A DNA stretch of 47,149 nt from Nostoc sp. S13 (GTDB lineage Bacteria; Cyanobacteriota; Cyanobacteriia; Cyanobacteriales; Nostocaceae): NCBI RefSeq assembly GCF_029379315.1, contig NZ_JAQYWQ010000049.1:1-47149 (forward strand), in the 5' to 3' direction. Positions 7,754-16,854 of the stretch are shown in pieces. Position 1 is the first letter of the stretch. The number at the start of each line of letters is the position of its first letter. The translations under genes were made by a program, and so were the position numbers. Below the pieces are notes generated by a model. That model had not been told where the DNA came from, did not search any database, and saw only the letters and a list, made by a program, of their open reading frames with translations.

Positions 7754-10700
7754 TTAAAAAGTTCTCAATATCTCAGCTTGCTCAATGCAAAACTCTAGTT
7801 TTTTTGCAAGTTCCTGTACATGGGGATGATGAAACATTGACAAATGATCCCCGCCTACCCAGTGCAAATTTACTTTATCTGCTTGCATTTCCCAACCTAA
7901 AGTTGGATTATTCAAAGTAGCAGGAGCATCCTCTCTAGCTCTAATGAGAGTAACTGCACCTGGATATGCTTGAGAAAAATATTTTACTGAAGCTTGGTCA
8001 TGGCTTTTATTAACTTCTAAAAGACGCTTCATTCTATCTAAACCAAAATTGGGAGGAAGACGGTTTGCTTCTTTTACTTGCTCAAAAATGTAAATGATTC
8101 GCTCATTTACCTCCATTTGGCGTAGCTTTTCTATTGGAAACTCCACCCCAAATAACTCAAAGGACAAACCAATTAACAAATTTACATCATCTTGAGGTAC
8201 TTGTCCTGAGCGAATGTAAGTGTCTATCAATCCCAAAAAGGCAGTTTTTTGACCTTGAGATCGCAACAATTGAGCCATCTCAAAAGCCACTAACCCACCA
8301 AAACACCAACCCATCAACAAATAAGGACCCTCCGGCTGAACCCCCCGTATAGCTTCTAGATACTGCACCGCCATCTCCTCTACCGTTTCTTGAGGCGTTT
8401 GTCCCTCCTCAAAACCCTTTGCATCCAGTCCGTAAAGCGGACGCTCAGTATCCATACAACTAATTAAATCCTTATAAGCCAAGAGATTAGCACCACCTGG
8501 ATGGATTAAAAACAAAGGAGGTTTAGTACCTTGGGGCTGAATTTTCACAAGGACAGACCAAGAGTGAGAATCAGTTTTTTGATTAAGAATTTCTGCAAAT
8601 TGCTCAACAGTTGCGCTTTGAAAAATACTACTTAGTGGTAAATTTTTGCCGAATTTTTGTTGAATTCGATTCATCAAAGCGAAGGCTAAAAGGGAATGAC
8701 CACCTAGTTCAAAAAAATTATTTTTAATCCCGACCACAGGTACATCTAGCACTTCTGCCCAAATTTTTGCTATCTGTCGTTCTAGTTCGTTACGGGGAGC
8801 AACAAAACCGTTATCCTGACTAATATTTTTTGTTGGTTTAGGGAGAGCGCGATAATCTATTTTTCCATTAGAAGTTAGAGGTAAAGAATCTAGTTGAATC
8901 CATGTTGTAGGTATCATGTAGTTTGGTAGCTTTTGGCAAAGAAATTCACCCATACTGCTAGTTAATAAATTTTCATCAGCAGTAATATAAGCTACGAGGC
9001 GCTTGTCACTTGGCTGATCTTCTTGAAGAGTAACAGCCGTCATGCAGATTAAAGGATGTTGAGCGATCGCAGCTTCAATTTCTCCTAATTCAATTCGGAA
9101 ACCGCGAATTTTTACCTGTTTGTCAATCCGACCAATAAATTCTAAATTTCCATTTAATCGATAGCGTACTAAGTCACCAGTTTTGTAAAGTTTAGTATCT
9201 TGGGTGCTATTTGAGAAAGGATTGGGGATAAATTTTTCTTGGGTTAAATCAGGACAGTTGAGGTAGCCTTTAGCCAAAGAGACACCAGCAATATGCAATT
9301 CCCCGGGAATGCCAATGGGAACTGGTTGTAAATATTTGTCTAGGACATAAACTTGAGTATTCCCTATCGGTCGCCCAATCGGGACTTCCCAGTCTGTTGG
9401 TTCTACAGATGTGGAGTCTGGGAAAGGATAGATGGTAGTCACAATGGTGGCTTCTGTAGGCCCATAAGTATTGACTAATTTAGGTGGGTTTTTTAAGCTT
9501 TTTAAACTCAGATACCATCTTTTTAAATTCTCTGTTAGTGCTTGCTCTCCACCAATAATTACTAATCGCAAACATGAGGGAATTCTGGAATCAGATGCTT
9601 GCAAATCAGCAGTTAAGTAATGCCAGTAAGCTGTTGGTAAGTCTAACACTGTTAATTGCCAATCTTGACAACATTGCCAAAATTGATGACTAGAGCTTAA
9701 CAAATCCTCTGTCCGCAATACTAAAGTTGCACCAGTAGTTAGACAGGGATAGATTTCTTCAGCAGCAGTATCAAAACTGATAGAAGCAAACTGCAAAATC
9801 CGGTCTTGCTGATGAATGCCATATTCCTTGATGGCTTGTGATGTAAAGTTAACTAAAGACTGATGAGCGATCGCAGTTCCTTTCGGTTGACCTGTAGAAC
9901 CAGAGGTATAAATAATATAAGCTAAATCATAAGTAGACACCGCACTCACCAAATTTTGCTTATTTTGATTCGCGCTCGAATCCCAGTCTCTATCTAAACA
10001 AACGACCTGCATCCTGTCTGGGGAGTTATCCCTCTGTTTCAAAACATCTGGTAATTTAGCCAATAACTTTTGTTGAGTCAGGAGTATAAGTACTTGCGTA
10101 TCTTGCAAAATATAAGCTACCCGTTCTGTCGGTAATTGTGGATCTAAAGGAACATAAGCACCACCAGCTTTGAGAATTCCCAAAATGCCAATTATCATCT
10201 CAATCGAACGTTCAATGCAGATACCCACCAGTGTTCCTGGTTCTACACCCGCAGTTTGTAAGTAGTGTGCCAACAAATTTGCCTTTTCGTTCAATTCCCG
10301 ATAAGTAATTTGTTGATTCTGGAATTCTACAGCTATAGCATTTGGTGTTTTGTCTACTTGTTCTTCCCACAAATGATGAATACATTTAGTGTGGGGATAA
10401 TCAGTTTGAGTAGTATTCCAGGTAGTGAGTAACTGCTTTTCCTTTGCTGTCAGCAACGGTAATTTATTGATGGACTGTTGAACATTAGTTACAATACCCG
10501 CCAATAACACCTGATAATGTTCTGTCATTTGGGATATTGCCTCGGTCGTAAACATAGCCCCGTTGTATGACCACATCCCTTTTAAACCTGTGTCAGTCTC
10601 TATTATGGTTAAAGATAAATCAAATCTCCCCGTTGGCGTTAATGGAGCTAATGATTTTATCTGTAATCCAGGTAGTTTCCATTCACTAGAGCTTGCATGT

Positions 10701-11962
10701 AGCCAATCAAACATCACTTGGAACAGAGGACTGTGGTTAATATTTCGCTCTGGGTGTAAAGCTTCTACCACCTTTTCAAAAGGTGTATCCTGGTGTTCAT
10801 AAGCTTCTAGGATAGTGCGGCGTGCCTGACTTAAAATCTCCCCAAATGTAATATTACCTGCTAATTTGACTCGCAGCACTAAGAGATTGACAAAAAAGCC
10901 AATTAATGAATGAGTTTCTTTATATTGACGATTGGCAATTGGGAAACCAATAGTAATATCTTCTTGATTGCTGTAGCGATATAGTAAAGTAGCAAAAGCA
11001 GCGAATAGCAGCATAAAAGGAGTAACCTCTTGACTGCGGCTCAGTTGCTCCAAAGGCTTAGTTAAGTTAGGGTTAATTTCAAAAACATAGCAGCAGTCTT
11101 GGAAGTTTTGGGAATGATGCGATCGCGCTATGGGCAGAGTTAGTTCTGGTGTAATTCCTGCTAACTTTTGCCGCCAATAGCTCAGTTCTTCTTCCAATCT
11201 TTCACCCTTAAACCACTGTCTTTCCCAAACTGCAAAGTCAATATATTGGAGTGGTAATTCGGGTATTGGGGATGGCAGTTTTTGCAAATAAGCACCATAC
11301 AGCACAGATAACTCTTGCATTAAGATTCCCATAGACCAAGCATCAAAGATAATGTGATGCATATTTAGCAAGAGTACATGGGTTTGGGCATCCAGATGTA
11401 CTAAGGTGAGACGTAACAAGGGTTCGTGTGCTAAGTCAAATGGTTTACTAGCATCTTTGTTGAGCAAAAATTTAACTTCAATAGCTTGTTCATCAGCAGT
11501 TAAGCCTTCTAAGTTAATAATTGGTAATGTTATTTTTTGGGGAGAGTGAATAACTTGGACTGGTGCGCCATTTACCGCTTGCAAGTTAGTTCTGAGAACT
11601 TCGTGTCGCCGCAATAGTTCAGTAATTGTTTGCTCTAAAGCTGTGATATTTAAGTCGCCAGTTAATTGATAAGCATTAGGTACACTATAGGCGGTGTTAC
11701 CTGTATCAAGTTGTTCTAGAAACCATAGTCTAGCTTGAGCAAAGGAAAGAGGTAAATTTTCTGTTCGCTTAACTGGACAAAGCGGTTGGATTTGATTTTG
11801 CTGCAACCAAGTAACAATATCTGCTTTGCGGTTAGCTAGTTGTGTTTTGATTTCTGGTGTCAGCGCTCCCTTGGGAGCATTACAATGCAGCCGTCCATCT
11901 GCTAAAGAAATATAAATATCTAAACGTTTGAGGTGTCTTAAAAATTCTTGGGTACTTTTCAT
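7754..11962 (-). CDS. NRPS terminal module: TubC_N-C-A-T-TE with Cys nucleophile in TE
   Basis: This 1402-residue protein is the last module of the assembly line. Residues 1-55 are a TubC_N-type docking domain (SLADGRLHCNAPKGALT). A condensation domain runs about 70-500 with HHIIFDAW (His202, His203, Asp207; Ala follows where Gly is usual). An adenylation domain runs about 520-1045 with YTSGSTGQPKG. Its specificity positions read D-T-E-D-I-G-T-I-V-K, which I cannot assign confidently. A carrier domain has Ser1090 in FFELGGHSL. A type I thioesterase runs about 1150-1395. In the TE the nucleophile is Cys1220 (GWCFGG) rather than Ser, with Asp1247 and His1373 (GGDH) completing the triad. Cys-type TEs are known to form strained rings such as the obafluorin beta-lactone, but also occur in ordinary chain release. 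The gene follows the PKS gene by 45 bases. Confidence 0.92.
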   Translation of the reverse strand: MKSTQEFLRHLKRLDIYISLADGRLHCNAPKGALTPEIKTQLANRKADIVTWLQQNQIQPLCPVKRTENLPLSFAQARLWFLEQLDTGNTAYSVPNAYQLTGDLNITALEQTITELLRRHEVLRTNLQAVNGAPVQVIHSPQKITLPIINLEGLTADEQAIEVKFLLNKDASKPFDLAHEPLLRLTLVHLDAQTHVLLLNMHHIIFDAWSMGILMQELSVLYGAYLQKLPSPIPELPLQYIDFAVWERQWFKGERLEEELSYWRQKLAGITPELTLPIARSHHSQNFQDCCYVFEINPNLTKPLEQLSRSQEVTPFMLLFAAFATLLYRYSNQEDITIGFPIANRQYKETHSLIGFFVNLLVLRVKLAGNITFGEILSQARRTILEAYEHQDTPFEKVVEALHPERNINHSPLFQVMFDWLHASSSEWKLPGLQIKSLAPLTPTGRFDLSLTIIETDTGLKGMWSYNGAMFTTEAISQMTEHYQVLLAGIVTNVQQSINKLPLLTAKEKQLLTTWNTTQTDYPHTKCIHHLWEEQVDKTPNAIAVEFQNQQITYRELNEKANLLAHYLQTAGVEPGTLVGICIERSIEMIIGILGILKAGGAYVPLDPQLPTERVAYILQDTQVLILLTQQKLLAKLPDVLKQRDNSPDRMQVVCLDRDWDSSANQNKQNLVSAVSTYDLAYIIYTSGSTGQPKGTAIAHQSLVNFTSQAIKEYGIHQQDRILQFASISFDTAAEEIYPCLTTGATLVLRTEDLLSSSHQFWQCCQDWQLTVLDLPTAYWHYLTADLQASDSRIPSCLRLVIIGGEQALTENLKRWYLSLKSLKNPPKLVNTYGPTEATIVTTIYPFPDSTSVEPTDWEVPIGRPIGNTQVYVLDKYLQPVPIGIPGELHIAGVSLAKGYLNCPDLTQEKFIPNPFSNSTQDTKLYKTGDLVRYRLNGNLEFIGRIDKQVKIRGFRIELGEIEAAIAQHPLICMTAVTLQEDQPSDKRLVAYITADENLLTSSMGEFLCQKLPNYMIPTTWIQLDSLPLTSNGKIDYRALPKPTKNISQDNGFVAPRNELERQIAKIWAEVLDVPVVGIKNNFFELGGHSLLAFALMNRIQQKFGKNLPLSSIFQSATVEQFAEILNQKTDSHSWSVLVKIQPQGTKPPLFLIHPGGANLLAYKDLISCMDTERPLYGLDAKGFEEGQTPQETVEEMAVQYLEAIRGVQPEGPYLLMGWCFGGLVAFEMAQLLRSQGQKTAFLGLIDTYIRSGQVPQDDVNLLIGLSFELFGVEFPIEKLRQMEVNERIIYIFEQVKEANRLPPNFGLDRMKRLLEVNKSHDQASVKYFSQAYPGAVTLIRAREDAPATLNNPTLGWEMQADKVNLHWVGGDHLSMFHHPHVQELAKKLEFCIEQAEILRTF

Positions 11963-12007
11963 TGGTAAGAATTTGAGAGTCGAAGGTTAGGAGTCAGAAG
12001 TTAGAAT

Positions 12008-15000
12008 TTATAAAATGAATTCCTCGCGATCGCTAGACTCTAAAACCGGATTTTTCATTAAGTGTTTATCTCTACCAATTTTATTAACTAAACTAGCAGC
12101 CATCTCTGCTACTGTTGGGGTTTCAAATAAACTCGCCAAAGACAATTTGACTGCTAGACGTTCCCTGAGTTGGGCAATAATTTGTGTTCCTAGTAAGGAA
12201 TCTCCGCCCAAATCTAGGAAGCGATCGCCTACACCAACTGCTGCAATACCTAAAAATTGTTGCCATACTTGAGCGATCGCTGATTCTAAAGGATTACGAG
12301 GTGCAACATAAGGATTGCTAAGTTGAGGACGTGGATAAGCGTTTGCATTAGTGTTTTCTAATGTGGCATCATTTTGAAAAGCAACTGTTTGAGAAAATTT
12401 ATTTTCTTGCTTAATTGATGTTTCTAAATTGACAGTTGAAACCAATACCTGAGTCAACCCATAACCAAGAATTCGGCTAAAAACATCAACCCCTTCGCTA
12501 GGTAACAACCATTTTTGCACATTGCGTTGTAACAAGTTCTTTAAGCCATTGGTGGAACCAACAGCAGAGGTATCCTCTGTATGGGACACTGCCTTAGCTG
12601 CCATACCCACTTCCTGCCAAGCATCCCAGTTAATCGCAATTGTGTTTGTACCTTGGTTAGTTTTATAGTGAGCGAAGGCATCTAAAAAAGCATTAGCAGC
12701 ACAATAGTCTACTTGTCCAAATACTGCTTGAACGGAGTTGAGTGATGAACACAGAATCAGCCAATCTAACTTGATATCCTGAAGCACTTGATCTAAAACA
12801 AGAGTACCTTTGATTTTCGGTGCAAAAATCTCTTCCGTCATCGACCGGGTTTTAAGTTGAATTATTCCCCCAGCCGGAACACCAGCAGCATGGATAACAC
12901 CATGAATATCACCAAAGTGGGTTAAGGAATTTGCGATCGCCTTGTGCATCTGTTCGTGATTTGCCACATCAGCAGCAATCACTAAAACCTCAGCCCCCAA
13001 TGCCTCCATTTCTTGGATTTTTTGAATTTTTCGGCTGTTAATATCTTGCTCATCGTAAGTTAACAGCCATTGTTCCCACTCAGAACGGGCAGGAAACTCA
13101 GAACGTGCAATCAGAATTAGTTTTGCTTGTACTGTTTTGGCTAAGTATTCAGCTAGGGACAAGCCAATACCACCCATACCACCAGTAATTAAATAGACAC
13201 CGCCTCTTTTTAAAGGTAATGTGGTTGCTTGGGGCGTTTCCAAGCGAACAGATTCAAAGGTACGTACCCAACGATAATTTCCCCGATAAGCAATCACCTG
13301 ATCTTCTGACTCAGACTGTAATTCTTTTAACAGTTGCTCAACGAGTTTAGCTTTTTGCCAAGGTGCAGGCGGTAGTACAATGTCAATACTACGAGAAGTG
13401 ATATTTGGGTATTCCTGGGGAATAACGTTAATCGGCCCGATCAGGGTAGCTTTTTCTGGAGACAACCATCCTTCCGAGGCGATTTCCCACATATTATTGG
13501 AAATAACCGTAAGTTGGCAATCGTCGGTAAAGTTTATTTGTCCTAATGCTTGAGCAAGATATAGCAGACTATAAAAACCTAAATTTTGCGCTTCTTCTAC
13601 CCATAAAGGATGTTCAGTAAGAGGCGTTTCCCTAACACTCCAACAATGAACCAGTTCCTTAGGAATGAATTGTAAAGCTTGAAGTTCAGTCAAAAGGCGA
13701 TCGTAGTCATCGCGCTGTTGAGGATTAAGGGTATAAATTCCATCACCTTTTTTAAGAAAGGATTCCCCAGGCTTGACAATTATCACTTTTTGCCCAGCTT
13801 CCGCAAGTCTGTAAGCCAGTTGTTCTCCAAAACCAGATTCATCAGCAAAAAACAACCAACATTCTGTTACCTGTTTTGTTGATATAGGCAAAATAGAACG
13901 TTTCCAAGATGGAATATAAAACCAGTCGGCAATATCTGTTTTTTTCGCCGACAAGGATTCATCAAGTGTCTGAATAGTTGTTATTGGGTGCAGATGGTTT
14001 TGATTGTTTGTAATTGCCTCAATCCAATAACGCTGGCGCTCGAAAGGATAGGTTGGCAATGGCAAGCGATGGCGGTTTTGGTTTGCGTAAAAACCAAACC
14101 AATCTATCTCAACTCCCGCTAACCACAGTTGCCCTAAAGTGGTTAACAAGAAATCCATATCTGAGCGGACTTCTTGAGGATGACGCAGAGATGTTAGCAC
14201 AACTTGGGATACTGCTGTATTGAAATGCCGTTTAGCAAAGGTGCTTAATGTCCTTCCTGGCCCCACTTCTAAGAGCAGGTGGTCAGATTTCAACAATAAA
14301 TCAATCCCACAAGAAAATTGCACGGGAGAGCGTAAATGTTGACTCCAATAGTCAGGGTTAGTTGCCTGCTCTGCTGTAATCCATGTACCTGTAAGGTTAG
14401 AAATGTAGGGGATGGATGGCACATTTAAAGTGACTTTTTGCACAGCTTTAGCAAACAATTCTAAAATGGGTTCCATCATCTGAGAATGGAACGCATGGGA
14501 AGTGTGCAAGTAACGAGATTCAATTCCTTGAGATAGCAACTGATTTTCCAAGGCAGCAATTGCTGACTTGGTGCCGGAAATTACACAACGGGATGGTTCG
14601 TTAATAGCAGCTAAACTAATTTCTCTGCCCAAGAAAGGTTCAATCTCTATAGCAGATAGAGGCACAGACAGCATCGCTCCAGGGGGTAGTTGCTGCATCA
14701 TGCGTCCACGTATGGCTACCAGAGACAAGGCATCTTCAAGGGAGAAAACCCCGGCTAAACAGGCGGCGACGTATTCACCTATACTGTGACCAATGAAACC
14801 TTGAGGACTGACTCCCCAGGATTCCCAGAGTTTAGCTAAAGCATACTCGATGGTAAATAGGGCTGGTTGAGTAATTCCAGTCTGTTGCAGTTGTTTTGTT
14901 GCTTCCTCAGTTTGCTCTAGCCTGGGGTAAAGAATATCACGTAAATTCAGCCCTAATTCTGGTTGGAGTAATTCTGCACAGTAATCAAATTGTTCACGAA

Positions 15001-16645
15001 AAATGGTTTCAGTCTCATAGATTCCCCGTGCCATGTTCACATATTGGGAACCCTGACCAGAAAACATGAAGATAACTGAAGGAGACGAAGATTTTGCCTG
15101 ACCTGTAAAAACCTGTTCTGATTCTGAACGCACCAAAATCCGCCGATGTTCAAAAGCTTGACGACCGACACTTAGGGTATATGCCACATCAGCTAAATTT
15201 AATTCAGGATGTTGCTTCAGGTGGGCTGAGAGATTGTTGGTTGCTGTTTCTAAGGCAGAACTCGTTTTTGCAGATAAGACTAATAACTGTACTGGTCTTG
15301 TTTCTGGTGAACTGGTTTCTAAAATAGGGGCTTCTTCCAGTACAACATGGGCGTTTGTTCCGCCAATGCCAAAAGAACTAACTCCAGCCCGTCTCTTAAT
15401 TCCATCGGTTTTCCATTCAGACAACTGAGTGTTGACATAGAAGGGAGTGTTGGCAAAATCAATTTTCGGATTGGGAGTCTCAAAGTTTAAACTTGGAGGG
15501 ATTTGTTGATGCTTCAGCGCCAAAACTGTCTTGATTAAACCTGCGACACCAGCTGCGGTATCTAGATGTCCCATATTTGTTTTCAGGGAACCGATCGCAC
15601 AAAAACCTTTTCGCTGGCTATTTTGGCGAAAAGCTTGAGTTAAAGCAGCGATTTCAATGGGGTCGCCCAAAGTTGTACCTGTACCATGAGTTTCCACATA
15701 GGTGATGGTTTCCACATCTATACCAGCGATCGCCTGCGCCTCAGCAATGACATCTGCTTGACCTTTAACACTAGGAGCTGTAAACCCGATCTTGTTCGTG
15801 CCATCGTTATTAATGGCAGAACCTTTAATGATGGCGTGAATATAATCTCTATCAGCGATCGCATCTTTTGCTCGCTTCAGCATGACAATACCCACACCAT
15901 TGCCCCGAAAAGTTCCTTGTGCTTTGGCATCAAAAGCGCGACAGTGACCGTCAGGGGATGCAATCATCTCCTCTTGATATAAATAACCTATCTTCTGGGG
16001 AACGGCGATCGCAACACCACCAGCTAAAGCCATGTCACACTCGCCATTCACCAAGCTTTGGCAAGCCATATGAACTGCAACTAACGAAGTTGAACAAGCC
16101 GTCTGAATATTGACTGCGGGCCCGGTAAGATTTAGTTTGTAGGCTACCCTAGTTGGTAAAAAATCTTTTTCATTTGCCAGCGATAATTGATAAGTACTAA
16201 CTGACTGGTTGAGTTCCTGATTGGGGTAAAGATTTTTGAGTAGATAACGGCTTTCAATCAGTCCAGCATAAACTCCGATTGACCCAGTATAAGTTTGGGG
16301 GTTATAGCCAGCTTGTTCTACAGTTTCCCAAGCACATTCCAAAAAAAGGCGTTGTTGCGGATCAAGTATCTCAGCCTCTTTCGGATTAATGCCAAAGAAA
16401 TTAGCATCAAATAACTCAATGTCATCAAGTACAGCACTAGCCCTAACATAGTTGGGGTTTTGCAACAGTTCTGGCTGAACTCCATTCATCAGCAATTCTT
16501 GCTCAGATAACCAAGAAATAGTTTCGATACCATCTCGCAAATTTTCCCAAAAGGCATCTATATTTTTCGCACCTGGGAAACGCCCAGACATGGCAATAAT
16601 GGCGATATCTGATTCTGAAATTTCATCTGTAGAAAAATTCATCAT
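12008..16645 (-). CDS. Type I modular PKS: KS-AT-KR-ACP
   Basis: This 1545-residue protein adds one polyketide unit. The ketosynthase (about 12-440) has an intact triad: Cys184 in TACSTS, His320 in THGTGT, His360 in NMGH. The acyltransferase (about 525-850) has Ser621 in GHSIGEY and HAFH at 717-720, a malonyl-CoA signature. After a structural KR half, the catalytic ketoreductase (about 1148-1330) has TGGMGGIG and Ser1301, Tyr1314, Asn1318. Neither LDD nor the diagnostic Trp is visible, so the hydroxyl stereochemistry is not predicted. The ACP has Ser1483 in LGGDSLL. No DH, ER or methyltransferase is present. Acting after the N-methylating NRPS module, it should extend an aminoacyl chain by one malonate and reduce the ketone, giving a 4-amino-3-hydroxy (statine-like) unit. 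It starts with tandem ATG codons. Confidence 0.93.
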   Translation of the reverse strand: MMNFSTDEISESDIAIIAMSGRFPGAKNIDAFWENLRDGIETISWLSEQELLMNGVQPELLQNPNYVRASAVLDDIELFDANFFGINPKEAEILDPQQRLFLECAWETVEQAGYNPQTYTGSIGVYAGLIESRYLLKNLYPNQELNQSVSTYQLSLANEKDFLPTRVAYKLNLTGPAVNIQTACSTSLVAVHMACQSLVNGECDMALAGGVAIAVPQKIGYLYQEEMIASPDGHCRAFDAKAQGTFRGNGVGIVMLKRAKDAIADRDYIHAIIKGSAINNDGTNKIGFTAPSVKGQADVIAEAQAIAGIDVETITYVETHGTGTTLGDPIEIAALTQAFRQNSQRKGFCAIGSLKTNMGHLDTAAGVAGLIKTVLALKHQQIPPSLNFETPNPKIDFANTPFYVNTQLSEWKTDGIKRRAGVSSFGIGGTNAHVVLEEAPILETSSPETRPVQLLVLSAKTSSALETATNNLSAHLKQHPELNLADVAYTLSVGRQAFEHRRILVRSESEQVFTGQAKSSSPSVIFMFSGQGSQYVNMARGIYETETIFREQFDYCAELLQPELGLNLRDILYPRLEQTEEATKQLQQTGITQPALFTIEYALAKLWESWGVSPQGFIGHSIGEYVAACLAGVFSLEDALSLVAIRGRMMQQLPPGAMLSVPLSAIEIEPFLGREISLAAINEPSRCVISGTKSAIAALENQLLSQGIESRYLHTSHAFHSQMMEPILELFAKAVQKVTLNVPSIPYISNLTGTWITAEQATNPDYWSQHLRSPVQFSCGIDLLLKSDHLLLEVGPGRTLSTFAKRHFNTAVSQVVLTSLRHPQEVRSDMDFLLTTLGQLWLAGVEIDWFGFYANQNRHRLPLPTYPFERQRYWIEAITNNQNHLHPITTIQTLDESLSAKKTDIADWFYIPSWKRSILPISTKQVTECWLFFADESGFGEQLAYRLAEAGQKVIIVKPGESFLKKGDGIYTLNPQQRDDYDRLLTELQALQFIPKELVHCWSVRETPLTEHPLWVEEAQNLGFYSLLYLAQALGQINFTDDCQLTVISNNMWEIASEGWLSPEKATLIGPINVIPQEYPNITSRSIDIVLPPAPWQKAKLVEQLLKELQSESEDQVIAYRGNYRWVRTFESVRLETPQATTLPLKRGGVYLITGGMGGIGLSLAEYLAKTVQAKLILIARSEFPARSEWEQWLLTYDEQDINSRKIQKIQEMEALGAEVLVIAADVANHEQMHKAIANSLTHFGDIHGVIHAAGVPAGGIIQLKTRSMTEEIFAPKIKGTLVLDQVLQDIKLDWLILCSSLNSVQAVFGQVDYCAANAFLDAFAHYKTNQGTNTIAINWDAWQEVGMAAKAVSHTEDTSAVGSTNGLKNLLQRNVQKWLLPSEGVDVFSRILGYGLTQVLVSTVNLETSIKQENKFSQTVAFQNDATLENTNANAYPRPQLSNPYVAPRNPLESAIAQVWQQFLGIAAVGVGDRFLDLGGDSLLGTQIIAQLRERLAVKLSLASLFETPTVAEMAASLVNKIGRDKHLMKNPVLESSDREEFIL

Positions 16646-16704
16646 CTCAACTCTTAAATTCTTTAAAAAAAATTTGAAATCTTGAATTTTGGCTTGATAA
16701 AATC

Positions 16705-16832
16705 CAATACAGTTCAGTTAAGCATTTCTTCCTTCTCTTCCTTTGCGTTCTTCTCTACGAGACGCTACGCGAATGCGGTTCGTTAAAAAATTTGAATTTG
16801 ATAAAGAGTTAAGCCTTGACTGAACTGTATTG
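16705..16832. mobile_element. MITE-like element with 18-bp terminal inverted repeats
   Basis: The left end CAATACAGTTCAGTTAAG (16705-16722) matches the reverse complement of the right end CTTGACTGAACTGTATTG (16815-16832) at 17 of 18 positions. The 128-bp interior encodes nothing and contains the palindromic repeat TTCTCTACGAGACGCTACGCGAA (16751-16773), whose exact reverse complement recurs at 45778-45800. A clear target duplication was not seen. It lies in the 209-bp gap between the two-module NRPS and the PKS gene, where it may affect read-through or carry a processing site. Confidence 0.75.
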
Positions 16833-16854
16833 TAATAAAGTCTCCAAAATCGAA

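Noticed and set aside
13900..14060. Possible dehydratase domain in the PKS between AT and KR
   Set aside because: No HxxxGxxxxP motif; the segment is the structural half of the KR and too short for a DH.
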